Source: Phallus indusiatus (lineage: Eukaryota; Basidiomycota; Agaricomycetes; Phallales; Phallaceae). Taken from it: DNA of 64,000 nt. Of this stretch, positions 10,942-25,822 are shown one piece after another. The first letter of the stretch is position 1. Each line of letters opens with the position of its first letter. The DNA is taken from assembly GCA_027605045.1 (NCBI GenBank), contig JAQFWX010000013.1, forward strand, positions 372,001 to 436,000, read 5' to 3'. The notes beneath the pieces were generated by a model that made no database searches, was not told the DNA's origin, and saw only the letters and a list, made by a program, of their open reading frames with translations. The position numbers and the translations under genes were made by a program.

Positions 10942-12284
10942 TCAGACCGGCAAGACTGTCTTGAAAATGACGTCCCAGAGTTTACCTTTGAAAGAATTAG
11001 TCGTGTTTTCGAAAGGGAAGGTAAATTGAACTAACTAGTTACGCCAAAACCAAGCTCAAAGTTCTTGTAATGATGGGCCAAGTGATATTTCTTCATTTCG
11101 CGTAGGTAAGTAGGGAGTTTTGTATGATGTAAGGCGTAGTGCATGCAGTCATATAAAACATCTGAAAAACAAGTGCGATGATTGGTATAGGCAGACAGAC
11201 GTTTAAGAGGGAAAATTACGCACAGAAGGTGAAACTACCGCTGATGATACCATTGGCCATGGAGGTGGGAAATATGATGTAGGCAAGTCTTGTAAAGGGG
11301 AAGGACAGAACGAAGAATAGAACAGGAGGCATGACAAGACGGAGACGGTCCATTGGGAGATAGTGATGCACGCCGTGCATCAAAAAATGCAACATTAAGA
11401 AAACAGGTTTGTCCGGAAGCATCTCATCGATGTGGAACAGAAAACGGTGGAGAGTGTACTCGAGGAAAGTCCAGATCAGGTTTCCAAGGAGAAAACATGG
11501 TACCGTTTTGGCGAGTGATGATGATGGAATGTTGAGCAATGTGTTCAGGGAAATGATGGGAGGCGGTGTATATGGGAAGAGAGATCGGAAGTAGGGAGCA
11601 GGATAGGAGAATTGGACTAGGGACAGCGCGAACAGGTAGCTTGCGATAGGAAGCCAGAAGATGGGCACGACAAACCACTTTGTACGCGTTAATACTTCGA
11701 GATATGAAGGACCGAATAGTCTGGCGGATTCTGCGAGATGTCTTGGCTGATGGATCTGTTTCAAGTAAAACGATTTTGAAAAGTTTCCTTCTAGGACTTG
11801 ACGGAGTAGTGGTCTTCGGAGATCTAGGAATTGGCACTTTTGGAAATCGGCTGCTACGTCTGTATCATCCGGATGGAAATCTTCTGTGGCGACCCAGTCT
11901 AATAAATACTTTTAGAAGGAGAGACAAAGAGAGAAAAAAACTTCTTTAAGACAAACCTTCGTCGACGATACCAGCATCCTTGCCGATACGACCAACCAAG
12001 TACTCCGCCATCATCTCAAAAGCAGCATCTGAATGTTCGTGCTCGCCATTGCGCATCACATCATTAACATCCTTTCCCGCCCATTCAAGAATAATATCTT
12101 CCCCACCCGGATGGTCGTTTAAAAACGTCGAGACATCGTAAACCAAATCGTTCCGTACGATCCAACAGTCTTCGAGCTTTTGATGTTGAGAAACATCCTC
12201 GAGTGTATAAATCTTGAGACGTTGTCGTGGTCCTTCGGACGTAGGGCTGTTCTTCCCGTTCTCATTGAGACGACTGGAAGACAT
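10942..12284 (-). CDS. SCS7: Sphingolipid fatty-acid 2-hydroxylase (SCS7/FAH1)
   Basis: A di-iron ER enzyme that 2-hydroxylates the acyl chain of ceramide, receiving electrons from its own cytochrome b5 domain. The N-terminus carries the b5 domain (IYTLEDVSQHQKLEDCWIVR, then FLNDHPGGEDIILEWAGKD). Then come KQIHQPRHLAESARLFGPSY and membrane segments (FVVPIFWLPIASYLFALSLV, LLGNLIWTFLEYTLHRFLFH). The hydroxylase His boxes are all present: LHRFLFH, MHGVHH, HYALHH and YHLAHHYKN. The last coding exon (10942-10985) gives KLWDVIFKTVLPV after a 50-bp intron (10986-11035); reading through instead stops right after GVTS. It is convergent with PIG-A, about 290 bp apart. Confidence 0.93.
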
Positions 12285-12723
12285 AACTTTTTTTTTCTCC
12301 GTCTGGTAAGGACCTTATACTTAGCAAGAAAGAAAGTCGTCCGACGGAAGAAGAAAATGAGTCTAATAATTATTCCCACGATGCGGCATGTGGCTTCACT
12401 GCCACCCACAAAGATTGAAACGAACCAATGACAGGCGTTCAAGTTCACGCTCAACAGTGAACTAGTGAACAAGCTTTAGCCTAATCGTTCTAATCGTTCT
12501 TCTACTTGATCTTATATCTAAAATTATTCTCGCGTCATATCTCATCTCTTCGTCGACATTCCACGGCTCCACATCGGTCGTTGCTACGGAGGATTGACCC
12601 ACAACAACTAAAGACGACGAGTTGAAAAAGAATATCTTCATCTTTCCCCGATTGTTTTACGGCCCAGTAGAGCATAAATTACAAAACCTATCATGCCAAA
12701 CCATTAATGGTAATGAAACCCCA

Positions 12724-12892
12724 TTATTGATCTTTTGGCAGTGTATCATGCGGTGCGTCTGCAAACGGAAGTGATAAACTTAGCTCGATATCACCCTTGA
12801 ATGTACGTGTCACTGGCATGCCATTGTCAATCCCTGTCAACTGGAATAACGCAAATAACGGGGGCGCACCAAGCACTTCATGACCGCTGGAA
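12724..12892 (-). pseudogene. Orphan C-terminal coding-like fragment
   Basis: Directly after an acceptor-like TAACCCAG, a frame of about 55 codons runs to a TAA. It reads SSGHEVLGAPPLFALFQLTG, then IDNGMPVTRTF, and ends DAPHDTLPKDQ. Its composition looks like real protein (balanced, non-repetitive), but I do not recognise the family and cannot find a convincing upstream exon; the next minus-strand frame (12950-13165) is not obviously related. It may be the last exon of a decayed or unrecognised gene. Confidence 0.3.
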
Positions 12893-13387
12893 CTGGGTTA
12901 TGACAAAGCACATAACAAAAGAATCGCCTAGATTCACACTATCCATTCATTATGCATAGTAACTGATATCGCCCCAGAGTACTTTATGCCCTCGAAAACA
13001 TAACGCGGTGTACATGAGTACAGTCTCCTTACGATAGGCTAAACACAATTCAGAGCTTTCATAATCTTGAGAAAACTTTTTCTCAGAGCGGATTAGCAAT
13101 ATGACCTTTGAACAGCAGTTTGATCCAAAAGCAGCAATTAAAGGGTCAGTTTGCCTGATTGGCAAGATTGGGAGTTCGCTTATCGATATTACGCGAGTAG
13201 TACTGGTTTATCAAATCCAACATAGTCCCCATTTCTCTGAAGGCTACCCAGCTTAAATCATGGTTACTTCAAGTTCAAGAAAGCTCAGACGGCCAGATAT
13301 GTGATATTGAACTCCCCTGTCTCGGACTAGCATCTCCGCGGTCAGTCAAATTTTCACCAGGCTTCACTCCAGGCGGGGGCATCGTTC

Positions 13388-13828
13388 TTGTTCCTTGGAT
13401 TTGATGAATTTGTCTCCTATCATCACATGGATCTGGTGGTTTTCCGCTCCGGTTTTGTGTACTTACTTGTCTGTCGGTACATTCACTCGCCGGCTCGTAC
13501 AACATCTATGGCTGAGCCGCTGAAGTCGATATACACGCGTACGTCTGAAAACACCCAACGGTGTTTTCAGCCCGGCCTTCTCTTTGCACAACATTCTTCA
13601 TCCAAAAGAAAAGTTTCTAGTTTGAAATTGATAACGTTTATTCGATCTGCTTCGTACGGATTTTCTTCGGCTCCAGTTTATAATCATCCCCGGTCGAGAC
13701 CCTTCAATATTTCAATCCCCGTGTGGAGCATAGTCAGGCCTGGTCTTTTAAGTAGCGGTCCATTTTCGTCAACATCCTACATCAACGCTCCGGAGGTTCC
13801 CAGATGGGGGAATATGCGTCAGAGATAG
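13388..13828 (+). CDS. Unrecognised 146-codon frame
   Basis: An open frame beginning MFLGFDEFVSYHHMDL and ending RWGNMRQR. Ser, Arg and Pro are enriched in the second half. No domain, signal peptide or homologous family is recognised. It lies alone in the gap before the P450 pair and could equally be non-coding. Low confidence. Confidence 0.2.
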   Translation: MFLGFDEFVSYHHMDLVVFRSGFVYLLVCRYIHSPARTTSMAEPLKSIYTRTSENTQRCFQPGLLFAQHSSSKRKVSSLKLITFIRSASYGFSSAPVYNHPRSRPFNISIPVWSIVRPGLLSSGPFSSTSYINAPEVPRWGNMRQR

Positions 13829-14103
13829 AACCCAGATCACTCATGATGGCCTAACTGTACGTGGTTACTCGCTATTCCTTTCACATAGCAGCAAGTCTCA
13901 CACTAAGATCAAAATTTTGAAGACGAAAAACGTTTTGACTAAAAGTCTCCACTGCAGTCCGCTTGAATATGAATCAAATCAAATGTCCCAAATTAATTGG
14001 GTCCCAATGACATGTGATCTAGGCGTACATATATATATATCAGGGGTCATCAATAGCATGAATGTCTGGCTTCTTCTCCTCCAGCCCCCACTATCTCTTC
14101 AAT

Positions 14104-16226
14104 ATGGAACCGTTCGGAACCTTATCATCTCCTCTTGCAGTCCTAATCCACCAGCCCAATCAGCTATGCGAATATGTTGGAGTAGCCACAGCAGCCGCTT
14201 TAGCTGTCATTTACTGGTCTTATAGGGCATCACGCTATGTACGTGTTTAGCTCGTGTTGATTAACAAGGTCTCCAACTCTCTTTTTCAGAATCATATTCC
14301 AGCTATGACGGATTCCAATTTTTTCATGTCCTACCTAGCGGCTTTGAGATTTCCCAGTGAAGGCAAGGGTTGGGTTTTGGATGGTTATAAAAAAGTTCTA
14401 CTTTGCCCTACCGCGCTGAAACGACAGGAAAGACTTATTAGTTTTACATAGTTCAAGGACCAAATCTTCCGCTTCCCACAGATGTCTCGATGGCACTTGG
14501 TTATTACTGACGATCAGCTTATCGATGAATTGAGCCGCGCCCCTCCAGATACCTTATCTATCAAGGCGGCTTTTGATGAAGTAAAGTATTCGACCTCTGC
14601 AGCAGTCCGCTCTTGTGATTTTAAGTTCTGATAATGTGTATGCAATTACAGAACTTACTAGCCAAGTACATGTTGGGAGAGACCGTTACAACTAATAGAT
14701 ATCACGTCTCGTTGATTCGGTCGCAGTTGACCCGAAACATTATCTCACTTTTTTCGGATGTGACAGAAGAGGTTATGCTTGCCATTCAAGACAATTTTCC
14801 TCTCACTAAAGGTGAACACCTATGTGCTGTCGTGTTATGGTTTCTGACTTGAAAAAATGGTATTAGACTGGACAGCAATGACAGTGTACAATCCTATATC
14901 GCAGGTCGTTGCACGAGCTTCGAATCGTGTTTTCGTGGGTTTACCATTATGTGCGACTCTTCTGCTAAAACAGGTCGCATCCTAACATTATAAAAGGTCG
15001 TAATTACGGATATATATCTGTTAACCTTCGACATGCGAGAGAAGTGGCAAAGGGGATGGAAACTGTTTCTTATTTTCCGGACATACTCAAACCGTGAGTG
15101 CTAATTGGGGCATCATTCCGTTTGATTATGACTAAAACTGTTCCAAGGTTGGCTGCCAAGTCTTTAACCAATGTTCCTCGATCCGTCAAAGCGGTGTGCG
15201 AATATATACGGCCTCTTGTCGAAGAGCGTCAGGAAAAAATTGACAAATATGGAGCTGACTACTATCCGGGAAAATCTGTATGTATTCAAAAAATAACAGT
15301 GCCGTCTCTAATTCAGATCTTGCAGGTGGATTTCTTGTCTTGGATGATGGATGAAGCTCAAGGCGAAGAGCGAACACCTGAAGCACTGGCCAATCGAATT
15401 ATTCATGTCAACTTTGTCTCATTGCATACAAGCATCATGGTAAAATTTGCGAAAAATAGTATACTTCATAAATATTCTTATCTGGAGTCTTCTTTTTCAG
15501 ACGTTCACGCATGCACTATATAATTTAGCTGCTTACCCCGAATATATGCAGCCTTTACGGGAAGAAGTTGAAAGCATAGTCGCAAATGAAGGATGGACTA
15601 GAGCTGCCGTGTCTCGAATGCGGAAATTGGATAGTTTTTTCAAAGAAACGCTGAGGCTCAATAGTTTCTCTATCAGTGAGTCGCGAATTTATACCTTAAC
15701 TCCCGTCAGCTTCACGTTTATATATCACCTCACCCCGGATTATCAGTTAGTATGACACGCCTGGCTTTGAAAGATTATGTATTCTCCAATGGAACAAAAA
15801 TCCCCAAAGGAGCGATGATATCCGCTGCTATAATGGGTCGTCACCTGGATAACGAGTTGTACGAAAATTCCGAGACATTTGACGGATTTAGGTTTAGTCG
15901 AAAAAGAGAGAAAGATGATCAAAATACCCCAAACGAATTTGTCTCAACTAGCGTGGATTATCTCGCCTTTGGTCATGGGACTCATGGATGGTATGTGAAT
16001 TCTGTTCTCGTTCAGACTCTACGCTAAATTGATTATGTTTATGAATCCCCTCAGTCCTGGTCGGTTTTTCGCGGCCAACGAGCTGAAAATTATGATGGCT
16101 TATCTCATTATGCATTATGACATCAAGATGAAGAGTGAAGGAGTGCGACCGAAGAATATTTTTCACGGACTCGAGTGTAGACCTGATGTTACTGCTGAGA
16201 TTCTCTTCCGAGGACGACAGGTTTGA
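14104..16226 (+). CDS. Cytochrome P450 monooxygenase, copy 1 (CYP512-like)
   Basis: A heme-thiolate monooxygenase, membrane-anchored in the ER. The start at 14104 gives MEPFGTLSSPLAVLI and then a hydrophobic anchor (VATAAALAVIYWSYRASRY). Family segments in order: FRFPQMSRWHLVITDDQLID, LGETVTTNRYHVSLIRSQLT, VVARASNRVFVGLPLC, FLSWMMDEAQGEERTPEALA, the I-helix NFVSLHTSIMTFTHALYNLA, the ExxR in KETLRLNSF, and the heme loop FGHGTHGCPGRFFAANELK. The heme Cys codon is split: TG at the end of one exon (to 15990) and T at the start of the next (16055). It ends VTAEILFRGRQV. The heme loop and C-terminus match the agaric CYP512 / ent-kaurene-oxidase-like group, usually linked to terpenoid or steroid oxidation; the substrate is unknown. 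At least eight introns. Tandem paralogue of the gene at 17172. Confidence 0.88.
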
Positions 16227-17171
16227 GCAAAGTTTGACGAGATTATCATGTATGTATGCATTTGCCAAATTTACAGCGATATGTACTTCAAGTTCTAAAG
16301 CCACAATATACGTTTTACAAGTATAAACCTCTGCCTATACAGCTGAGCGGTTTAATATAAATCCGACCGTATACCAGACTATTTCGCCGCCGCCGCATAT
16401 AAATTGCTTCAATATTGTCTGTCCGTCTGACGGGCCGGCCTTGAGCCGAACCTGGGCGAAGTAGTTTAAAATAGGAATTGGTTAATTTAACGTGGGCTCT
16501 TACAAACTCACGCTGTATTCCGTAAAACTCGTCGTGAGGCATAGTATTATATAACGTGTCAATTAGTGCATCTTTTCAAATATATGTAGCACGCAATGCT
16601 GGAGATTGCACCATTTGAAATCACAATGTAGGCTACTCCAACCATTCGGCCCGCTAGAAGCTTTAATATTGGCGCTATTTAGATAGCAAATTCGTAATTG
16701 AAAGCTGGGAGTAAAAGTATTTTAATAACAAGACGCCGATTTTGAGAGGTTGTACAAACAAAAGAAGCCTGGCTGGTCCTTCTCCTTTATTCAGAAACGA
16801 CCGTGACCTGCTGTGCACTTGACCTATTCTCGTGAGAGCGAAATTGATACGCATCCCACTGCTAGCCTTCGGAATCGGACACGTTTGCAAACTACTGTCA
16901 AAATACTGTCAAAAGGTGAGGCCCCGAGCTTAAGATGTAAACCTGGGTTCATATGTATGTGATCAACAAGAGCGATTAATTGGAGATGAGTCCAGTGTCG
17001 GAACTTCAAAATGAAAGCAAAGGATCTTCATATTCAGCTGGAGACCTCGTGTTTTGGAAGCCGAATCGAAGGCGTTAGTGAGTCGGAGCGGCATGCCAGT
17101 GATTTTAACTATTATAAAGGAACGAGTTCTCTAATAGCGCACCCTTGAGCTCCAGCTTCTGGATCGCCACC
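16227..17171. other. Intergenic between tandem P450 genes
   Basis: Promoter region of the second P450, about 945 bp. Short frames only; no gene, remnant P450 exon or repeat was recognised. Confidence 0.45.
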
Positions 17172-19385
17172 ATGGGACATAACCACTCTGAGATAGGATA
17201 TGCCAATTTGTTTCAAAGCATCCCCCAGTCTATAGACACCTTCAACTGGGCAGGAATTCTCATTTTTACGTTGTTGATATTTTATTATGGCTGGAAAACC
17301 CCCAGATATGTATGTATGCATGAACTTTCAACAAGTGAAATGAAAATCCGGAACTTACTTTTCGGTCAAAAGGGGAATATACCAGCACTGGTTGGCTCAA
17401 ATTTCGTTTCGTCATATATCAAAGCAACCCAATTTCCTCGGAAAGCGAGGGAATGGTCTTTAGCTGGATATGAGAAGGTAGAACAGTTTCAAGATTGAGT
17501 GTCTGATTACTCATCGAAAGTAAAACGTTTGCACTAGTATAAAGCAAGAACATATCGTATACCTCAAATGGGTCGCTGGCACGTTATAGTCACAGGAAAC
17601 AAATTAGTTGATGAATTGCGAAGAGCCCCCGATAGTGTGCTATCTATTGCAACAGCTTTTGACGAGGTAGAACCTTGTATCCGGAAATTTTTGAAGTCCC
17701 ATTTCTGACGTAACCGTTATTAGACGATGCAGGGAAAATATATGCTGGGACCTACGATCATGTCGAATAGGTATCATGTCCCGATAGTTCGAGGACAGTT
17801 GACACAAAACCTTAGTCGCCTATTTACCGACATCAACGATGAAATTATCAACTCCATTGAAGATAATTTCCCACTAACTGACGGTAATTGCTTCCCACCC
17901 CAAATCAGTCATTGCCCGTCTCCTAATGGAGCAACATGTACCAGACTGGACGCCCGTTCAAGCATATCCAGCAGCTCTGCAAGTCGTTGCAAGGACATCA
18001 AATCGTGTCTTTGTTGGATTACCTTTGTGTATGCTATTCCGCGCTTTCAAAAGCCGTACAAACTCACTTTTTTTTGGATTTTCTTTCCAGGTCGAGATCC
18101 CAGGTACACGAGCTTAAACATTAGACATGCCTTGGAGGTCGCACGCGGTGCACGGGTTTTGCCTTATTTTCCCAAGATCTTGAAGCCGTCAGTCGGTTTT
18201 TTTTATCGAAGATAAAACGAACGAGCTAGAAATTCGCATATCCATAGGCTTGCTGCCCAACTGCTTACGAATGTACCACGATCAATTAAATTGGCACAGC
18301 AGCATCTACATCCGATTATCGAGGAACGTCAAAGGAAGATAGATGAGTATGGCCCGGACTACCCGGATAAGCCCGTATGTGAAAGACATTTTCAGCAGGA
18401 TCTGTTATTGATAAAACCTTATTGCTTCTTTTTACATAACCAGGTTGATTTTTTATCCTGGCTGATGGATGAAGCCGTTGGTGAAGAACGGAAACCAGAG
18501 AGCTTGACCAACCGGATACTCCATATTAACTTTGCCGCGATTCATACTAGCTCAATGGTGAGAACAGGTTGTGTCAACGCGAGCGAGTAGTGCCTACAAC
18601 TGATCTTCGTGACTAGAGCTTTACGCACGCTTTGTACCATCTTGCGGCAGAACCGAGATATTTAGAACCATTACGCGAAGAAGTGGAAACTATCATTGCA
18701 GAAGAAGGTTGGACCAAGGCGGCTATGTCTCGGATGCGGAAGCTGGATAGCTTTTTCAAAGAAAGTCAGAGGATGAACGGATTAGGAATGAGTATGCACG
18801 TTTCTCTTGAAATTGGGTTTGCCACCCCCTTTTTTCTTTTTTTCTAAAATGCACTTTGCCACCCCCACATGGGGTAAACACAGCTTCCATTAACCGCACG
18901 GCGTTAAAAGAATTCACTTTCTCGGATGGCACTAAAGTTACGAAAGGAATGATGATTTCCGCCGCTTCGACGCCTCGCCATCTCGACAGCGAGGTTTACC
19001 CGAATCCTGAGGTTTTTGATGGGTTTAGGTTTAGTAAAATACGCGAACAAGAAGGTCTGAGCACGACCAACCAGTTGGTGGCCACGAATCCAGACTACAT
19101 TGCCTTTGGACATGGAAGCCATGCTTGGTATGTCGCTTTACACTTACCGGTTCATATCCTTGTTTCACCGATATGTTTCCTTCTTTTTTCTTCTTCTAAT
19201 TTTTTACGTGAAGCCCGGGTCGCTTTTTTGTCGCAAACGAGATGAAAGTTATGATGGCGCATCTTATATTGAATTATGACATCAAGATGAAAGATGAAGG
19301 CGTGAGACCTGGGAACATATATGAAGGATTCACATGTAGGCCAGACGCTAATGCACATGTGCTCTTCAGGAAACGGCAAATTTGA
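17172..19385 (+). CDS. Cytochrome P450 monooxygenase, copy 2 (CYP512-like)
   Basis: Close paralogue of the preceding P450. Start ATG at 17172 (MGHNHSEIGYANLFQSI), then an anchor helix (WAGILIFTLLIFYYGW). Segments: MLGPTIMSNRYHVPIVRGQL, VVARTSNRVFVGLPLC, FLSWLMDEAVGEERKPESLT, the I-helix NFAAIHTSSMSFTHALYHLA, the ExxR KESQRMNGL, LKEFTFSDGTKVTKGMMIS and the heme loop FGHGSHACPGRFFVANEMK. As in copy 1, an intron (19128-19213) splits the heme Cys codon as TG|C. It ends NAHVLFRKRQI. The shared intron positions and sequence show a tandem duplication. All catalytic landmarks are intact, so I infer it is functional. The substrate is not predictable from sequence alone. Confidence 0.88.
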
Positions 19386-19579
19386 GCCTGGAAAACAAAA
19401 CATTCCCTTAGCTTGATAGCAGCATATGTATACGAACTTTCCTTTTCCGCGAATCACGAGATCTTTGGATTTATATATCTCACTGAAATTTGACTTCGTT
19501 CTGAGTTTCGACAGAAAAATGCGACATGCTATTTCAAAAACTGAAAAAGTTGGCTCCCTTTGTTTGTTTGGCAATGTTT

Positions 19580-22704
<3,125 letters not shown>

Positions 22705-24465
22705 TTAATCTTCCTGGGCACCTCCGCAGTCGGGTTTCGAATTATGAGACGTCACTTTTAGCTTCGTTTCTCGTTCAATTCGTGCAATCTCGCGGTGCCA
22801 CATATGGTTAATTTCCTCCTCTTTGACATCAAGCTTTTCACCATCATCCCCTATCAACCCACGAATAAGTTCTTCTTCTCGCACACCGCTAGCTATGGAG
22901 ACAGTCTGTCCGTGTTTGGACTTATTTTTTCTTGAGACACCAAGTTGAACAAGCCCGTTGCCTTCTAAGAGATTTATCAGGTCGACGAACTCCAGTTTTC
23001 CTACAGAAGAAAAAGAGCCTTTGTCAAGTAACGTGGTGTAGAATCCGTGTAAAGTAGACGAGTCGATCGTTGGGATGCTCGACGTTGCCGCAGATGCCGC
23101 GTTCTCCCTTTTGGTCTTTCCATTAGGAGATGGGGTCGAGTTGGCATTACTTAGTGCAAGACCTGCGTTAAGACGGCGAATGCCTATAAGAAGAGATGCT
23201 AACGCAAAGCGTGCTTGGAGACCAAGATTCCGTACGTGATCTATAGTTTCGGTACCGGTTTTACCCTGGCTGTTTGCACTGCATAATTTTAAAGCAGCTA
23301 AGACTTGAGCCGGACTGACGATAGAAAGCGCGGTAGGCGCCGAGCCGTGCATAGCGAGATCCAAAGCCCTCCGGGCAACGGAAAAAAGCATACGAATGTC
23401 CCCGGTTTGACTGGCTATTTTCATACAGAGCAGCGCGATGGTGGGAACCGGAAAGGTTACAGAATCAGCTGATATGGCTGCCAGACGTGATGTGAGGACG
23501 GCTTTCATTTGAGCTGCGGTGTATGGCTCGAAATGTAATGTTTGGATGCCATGGATCGGCTTTGAGTTGTTTAGGACATGCATATTTGAAATTCCGATCA
23601 TTCGTAGTCGAGCAGAACTGGTTGCAATATCAAATACGTTTGATAATGAGCAGGTGGGCGATATGAGGTTGTCTATCTCGTCTAGTACTAGTAGACTAAA
23701 GAAATGGGAGAAATGGGAAAATCAGTATTACTTGAGCGGCGGAATTAGCGACAACAGCGACAAAACGAACCATTTTCTATCATCGAATAGTTTAGCAAAT
23801 TGTTTTGGCCAATCGTTCTTCAACAAGTTGGTACGTTTACCGTTCTTCGCAATACGTAATTCGGTGGCACAACGCTCCCATACACCATTTAAGTCCCTTG
23901 TTTCCAAAGTCATACAATTGACGAATATAGTGCGGACGGAGCCAACAGATATGGAAGAAATAAGTTCATTAATAAGAGCGGTCTTTCCAGTTCCTGGTGC
24001 ACCCGAAATATACAACCCGACCGGTGACTTCTCGTCAGATGTACCGGTCAAGAATGGATCAAGGAAGCTATGAATTATGCTGCGTTCTTGGTCACGGCCA
24101 ATAAGAGGAGTGGTACTTTCTTGACTTTGAGGGCGTAAATATGTACGATTACGAACGACATGAGGAGTAGATGGTGGGGAAGGATGGGTTTGAGGAGAGA
24201 CGCGCTGCTGCACGCGCGAACGAGACTCAGGAAGATCGGTGGGTTTGGGGGGGATATTTTCTTTGTTACTATCGTCGTCAAACGGTGCGGAAATGATGGA
24301 AGAGGTTGGGCGAGGCCGTTTAGGGTTTGGAGATGGTTCCGGAGTGAGTAAAACGCGCTCATCGGGGCTGGCATTGACATTGACGCGACGACGCGTTAAC
24401 ACAACTCTGGGCGTTGTTGTTGGCGATGGAGATGTGTTACGAGTACGTTTACCTAGGACGGGCAT
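22705..24465 (-). CDS. CDC6: CDC6, replication origin licensing AAA+ ATPase
   Basis: Loads the MCM helicase onto ORC-bound origins in G1. The disordered basic N-terminus begins MPVLGKRTRNTSPSPTTTPR and holds several SP/TP sites next to basic residues (TPEPSPNPKRPR), consistent with CDK control. The AAA+ domain starts TPLIGRDQERSIIHSFLDPF, with Walker A SGAPGTGKTALINEL, and, after an intron, Walker B LLVLDEIDNL. Sensor and lid segments follow (ARLRMIGISNMHVLNNSK, ASQTGDIRMLFSVARRALDL; GDIR is the sensor-2 Arg motif). The C-terminal winged-helix part includes TIDSSTLHGFYTTLL and KLEFVDLINLLEGNGLVQLG. One intron was seen. Two ACGCG cores lie upstream at about 24557 and 24605, close to but not the full MBF site. 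Confidence 0.93.
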
Positions 24466-25822
24466 TCTGCACTAATCAATGGGGGGCAATGTCGTTGTGA
24501 GTTGCGTGGTGAAGCAGTGTCTGTTGCAAGTGGAGCAGTGGAAACTTTTCGAGTTGACGCGCCGAGACGGATGTGACTTTTAGGTGACCAAACAACAACA
24601 AACAACGCGCGACACGCTCATATCACGTGATGCTCTTTTATTACCTAATATTTTTAGGGCTTGAGAGCTTGAGCTCCCGTTTAGTTTGTCCTTGGCTCGT
24701 CCAGCTCCTGCATTAACCCGCGCACCGCCAAAGTTTTAAAGTATGTTGAAGAACAGTATAGCCGAAGGATTGAAGGATTCGCTTCTTTTATGGAGCCACA
24801 GGTGAAATAGTTTCTCCGAGTGAAGATGGCACCCATGACGTCTGTGCATATGTTGCTCCCCATCTGACTCAGCAAACCAGTGCCAAATTGTGTCAAACAT
24901 TCCTCCTCATCGTCCTACATTCATGTCCCAGGAATACCTTCCTTTCGAGAGCCAAAACCTGCGGGGCAACTGTCACGGTTCTTTTGCCGAATCCGGTTTT
25001 CCAATTATCGCTCCGTTCCCACTAGCAAATGAAAACACGACACACTATATTTATACATACATACGTGTATTACACACCATGATATACCGCCAGGAACACT
25101 CGTCTTACGTCTCCCGCTTATGTTTCATTTCCAAACAACACAAGAATAGACATACACAAACCTTGTGCCTTTTTCCCAAACAGGCCTCTGCTGTGCTTGA
25201 TTCTATTCGCTCTTCCAGCGTTCAGCTTCGTATTATTCATCCTTAGCCTTTCCGACAGCTATCTACCTAATTGCCAAGTGCGGTCATCCCCGTTTCGCTT
25301 TTCCGTTCCTAATATCTCTGATATTCTCTCGCTTTTAGTCGAGTGAGCCGAATAGCGAATCGAATCGCTTCCTCTAGTCCCCAGCCTGTCGCGCCGAACA
25401 GAAGTGGAAGCGTTCAAATGCTAGGCTATCGTATGAACTTGCCTCGCTCTATATGGTCGGCGGGCATCACTACTACCATACACGAACCCATCCGCTGGTC
25501 AACGCCATTTTTTCCCTTCTTGATTTTCATTAGTTCCCATCCGTTTTTTCAATTCAATTCTATTATCCCTTTTCAGACATATCCTTCCTCTTGCAAATGA
25601 TCGTGTTGGCCCAATTGACATTGATTCTTGCACTTGCCGTCCAGGCAGCTTAGATACCGTTCTCTCTTACAAAAAGGAAGAAACCATGCCAGTTCCACTC
25701 GCGTTCTCTTGATTCCCATTTCCTTCTCTCTTGCTCTCCCAAGTCTCTTACTGTTCGTGCAAGCTCACCCTGAAAAAGATCTGCCTTTACTCTTCCCAAC
25801 CCTATCCTTCTGATCAGTTATT
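24466..25822. other. Intergenic: CDC6 promoter and F-box gene 5' region
   Basis: A divergent region of about 1.36 kb. The left part is the CDC6 promoter with two ACGCG cores. The right part (about 25250-25820) is CT-rich and probably the 5' leader, possibly with unassigned 5' exons, of the F-box gene. A small frame at 24890-25246 is not recognisable. Confidence 0.45.

Larger units (their letters stand above)
12285..14103. other. Intergenic with possible gene remnant
   Basis: A region of about 1.8 kb upstream of both SCS7 (-) and the first P450 (+). It contains the unidentified minus-strand coding-like fragment at 12724-12892 and an unrecognised plus frame at 13388-13828. A short TA dinucleotide run lies near 14029-14039, just upstream of the P450. 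Confidence 0.4.

Noticed and set aside
10756..11034. Plus-strand frame of 92 codons between PIG-A and SCS7
   Set aside because: It lies opposite the last exon and last intron of SCS7, which is well supported on the minus strand, and its composition is not protein-like.
14029..14039. TA dinucleotide run as promoter TATA box of P450 copy 1
   Set aside because: Position is plausible but a simple TA repeat is not evidence of a TATA box; not listed as a feature.
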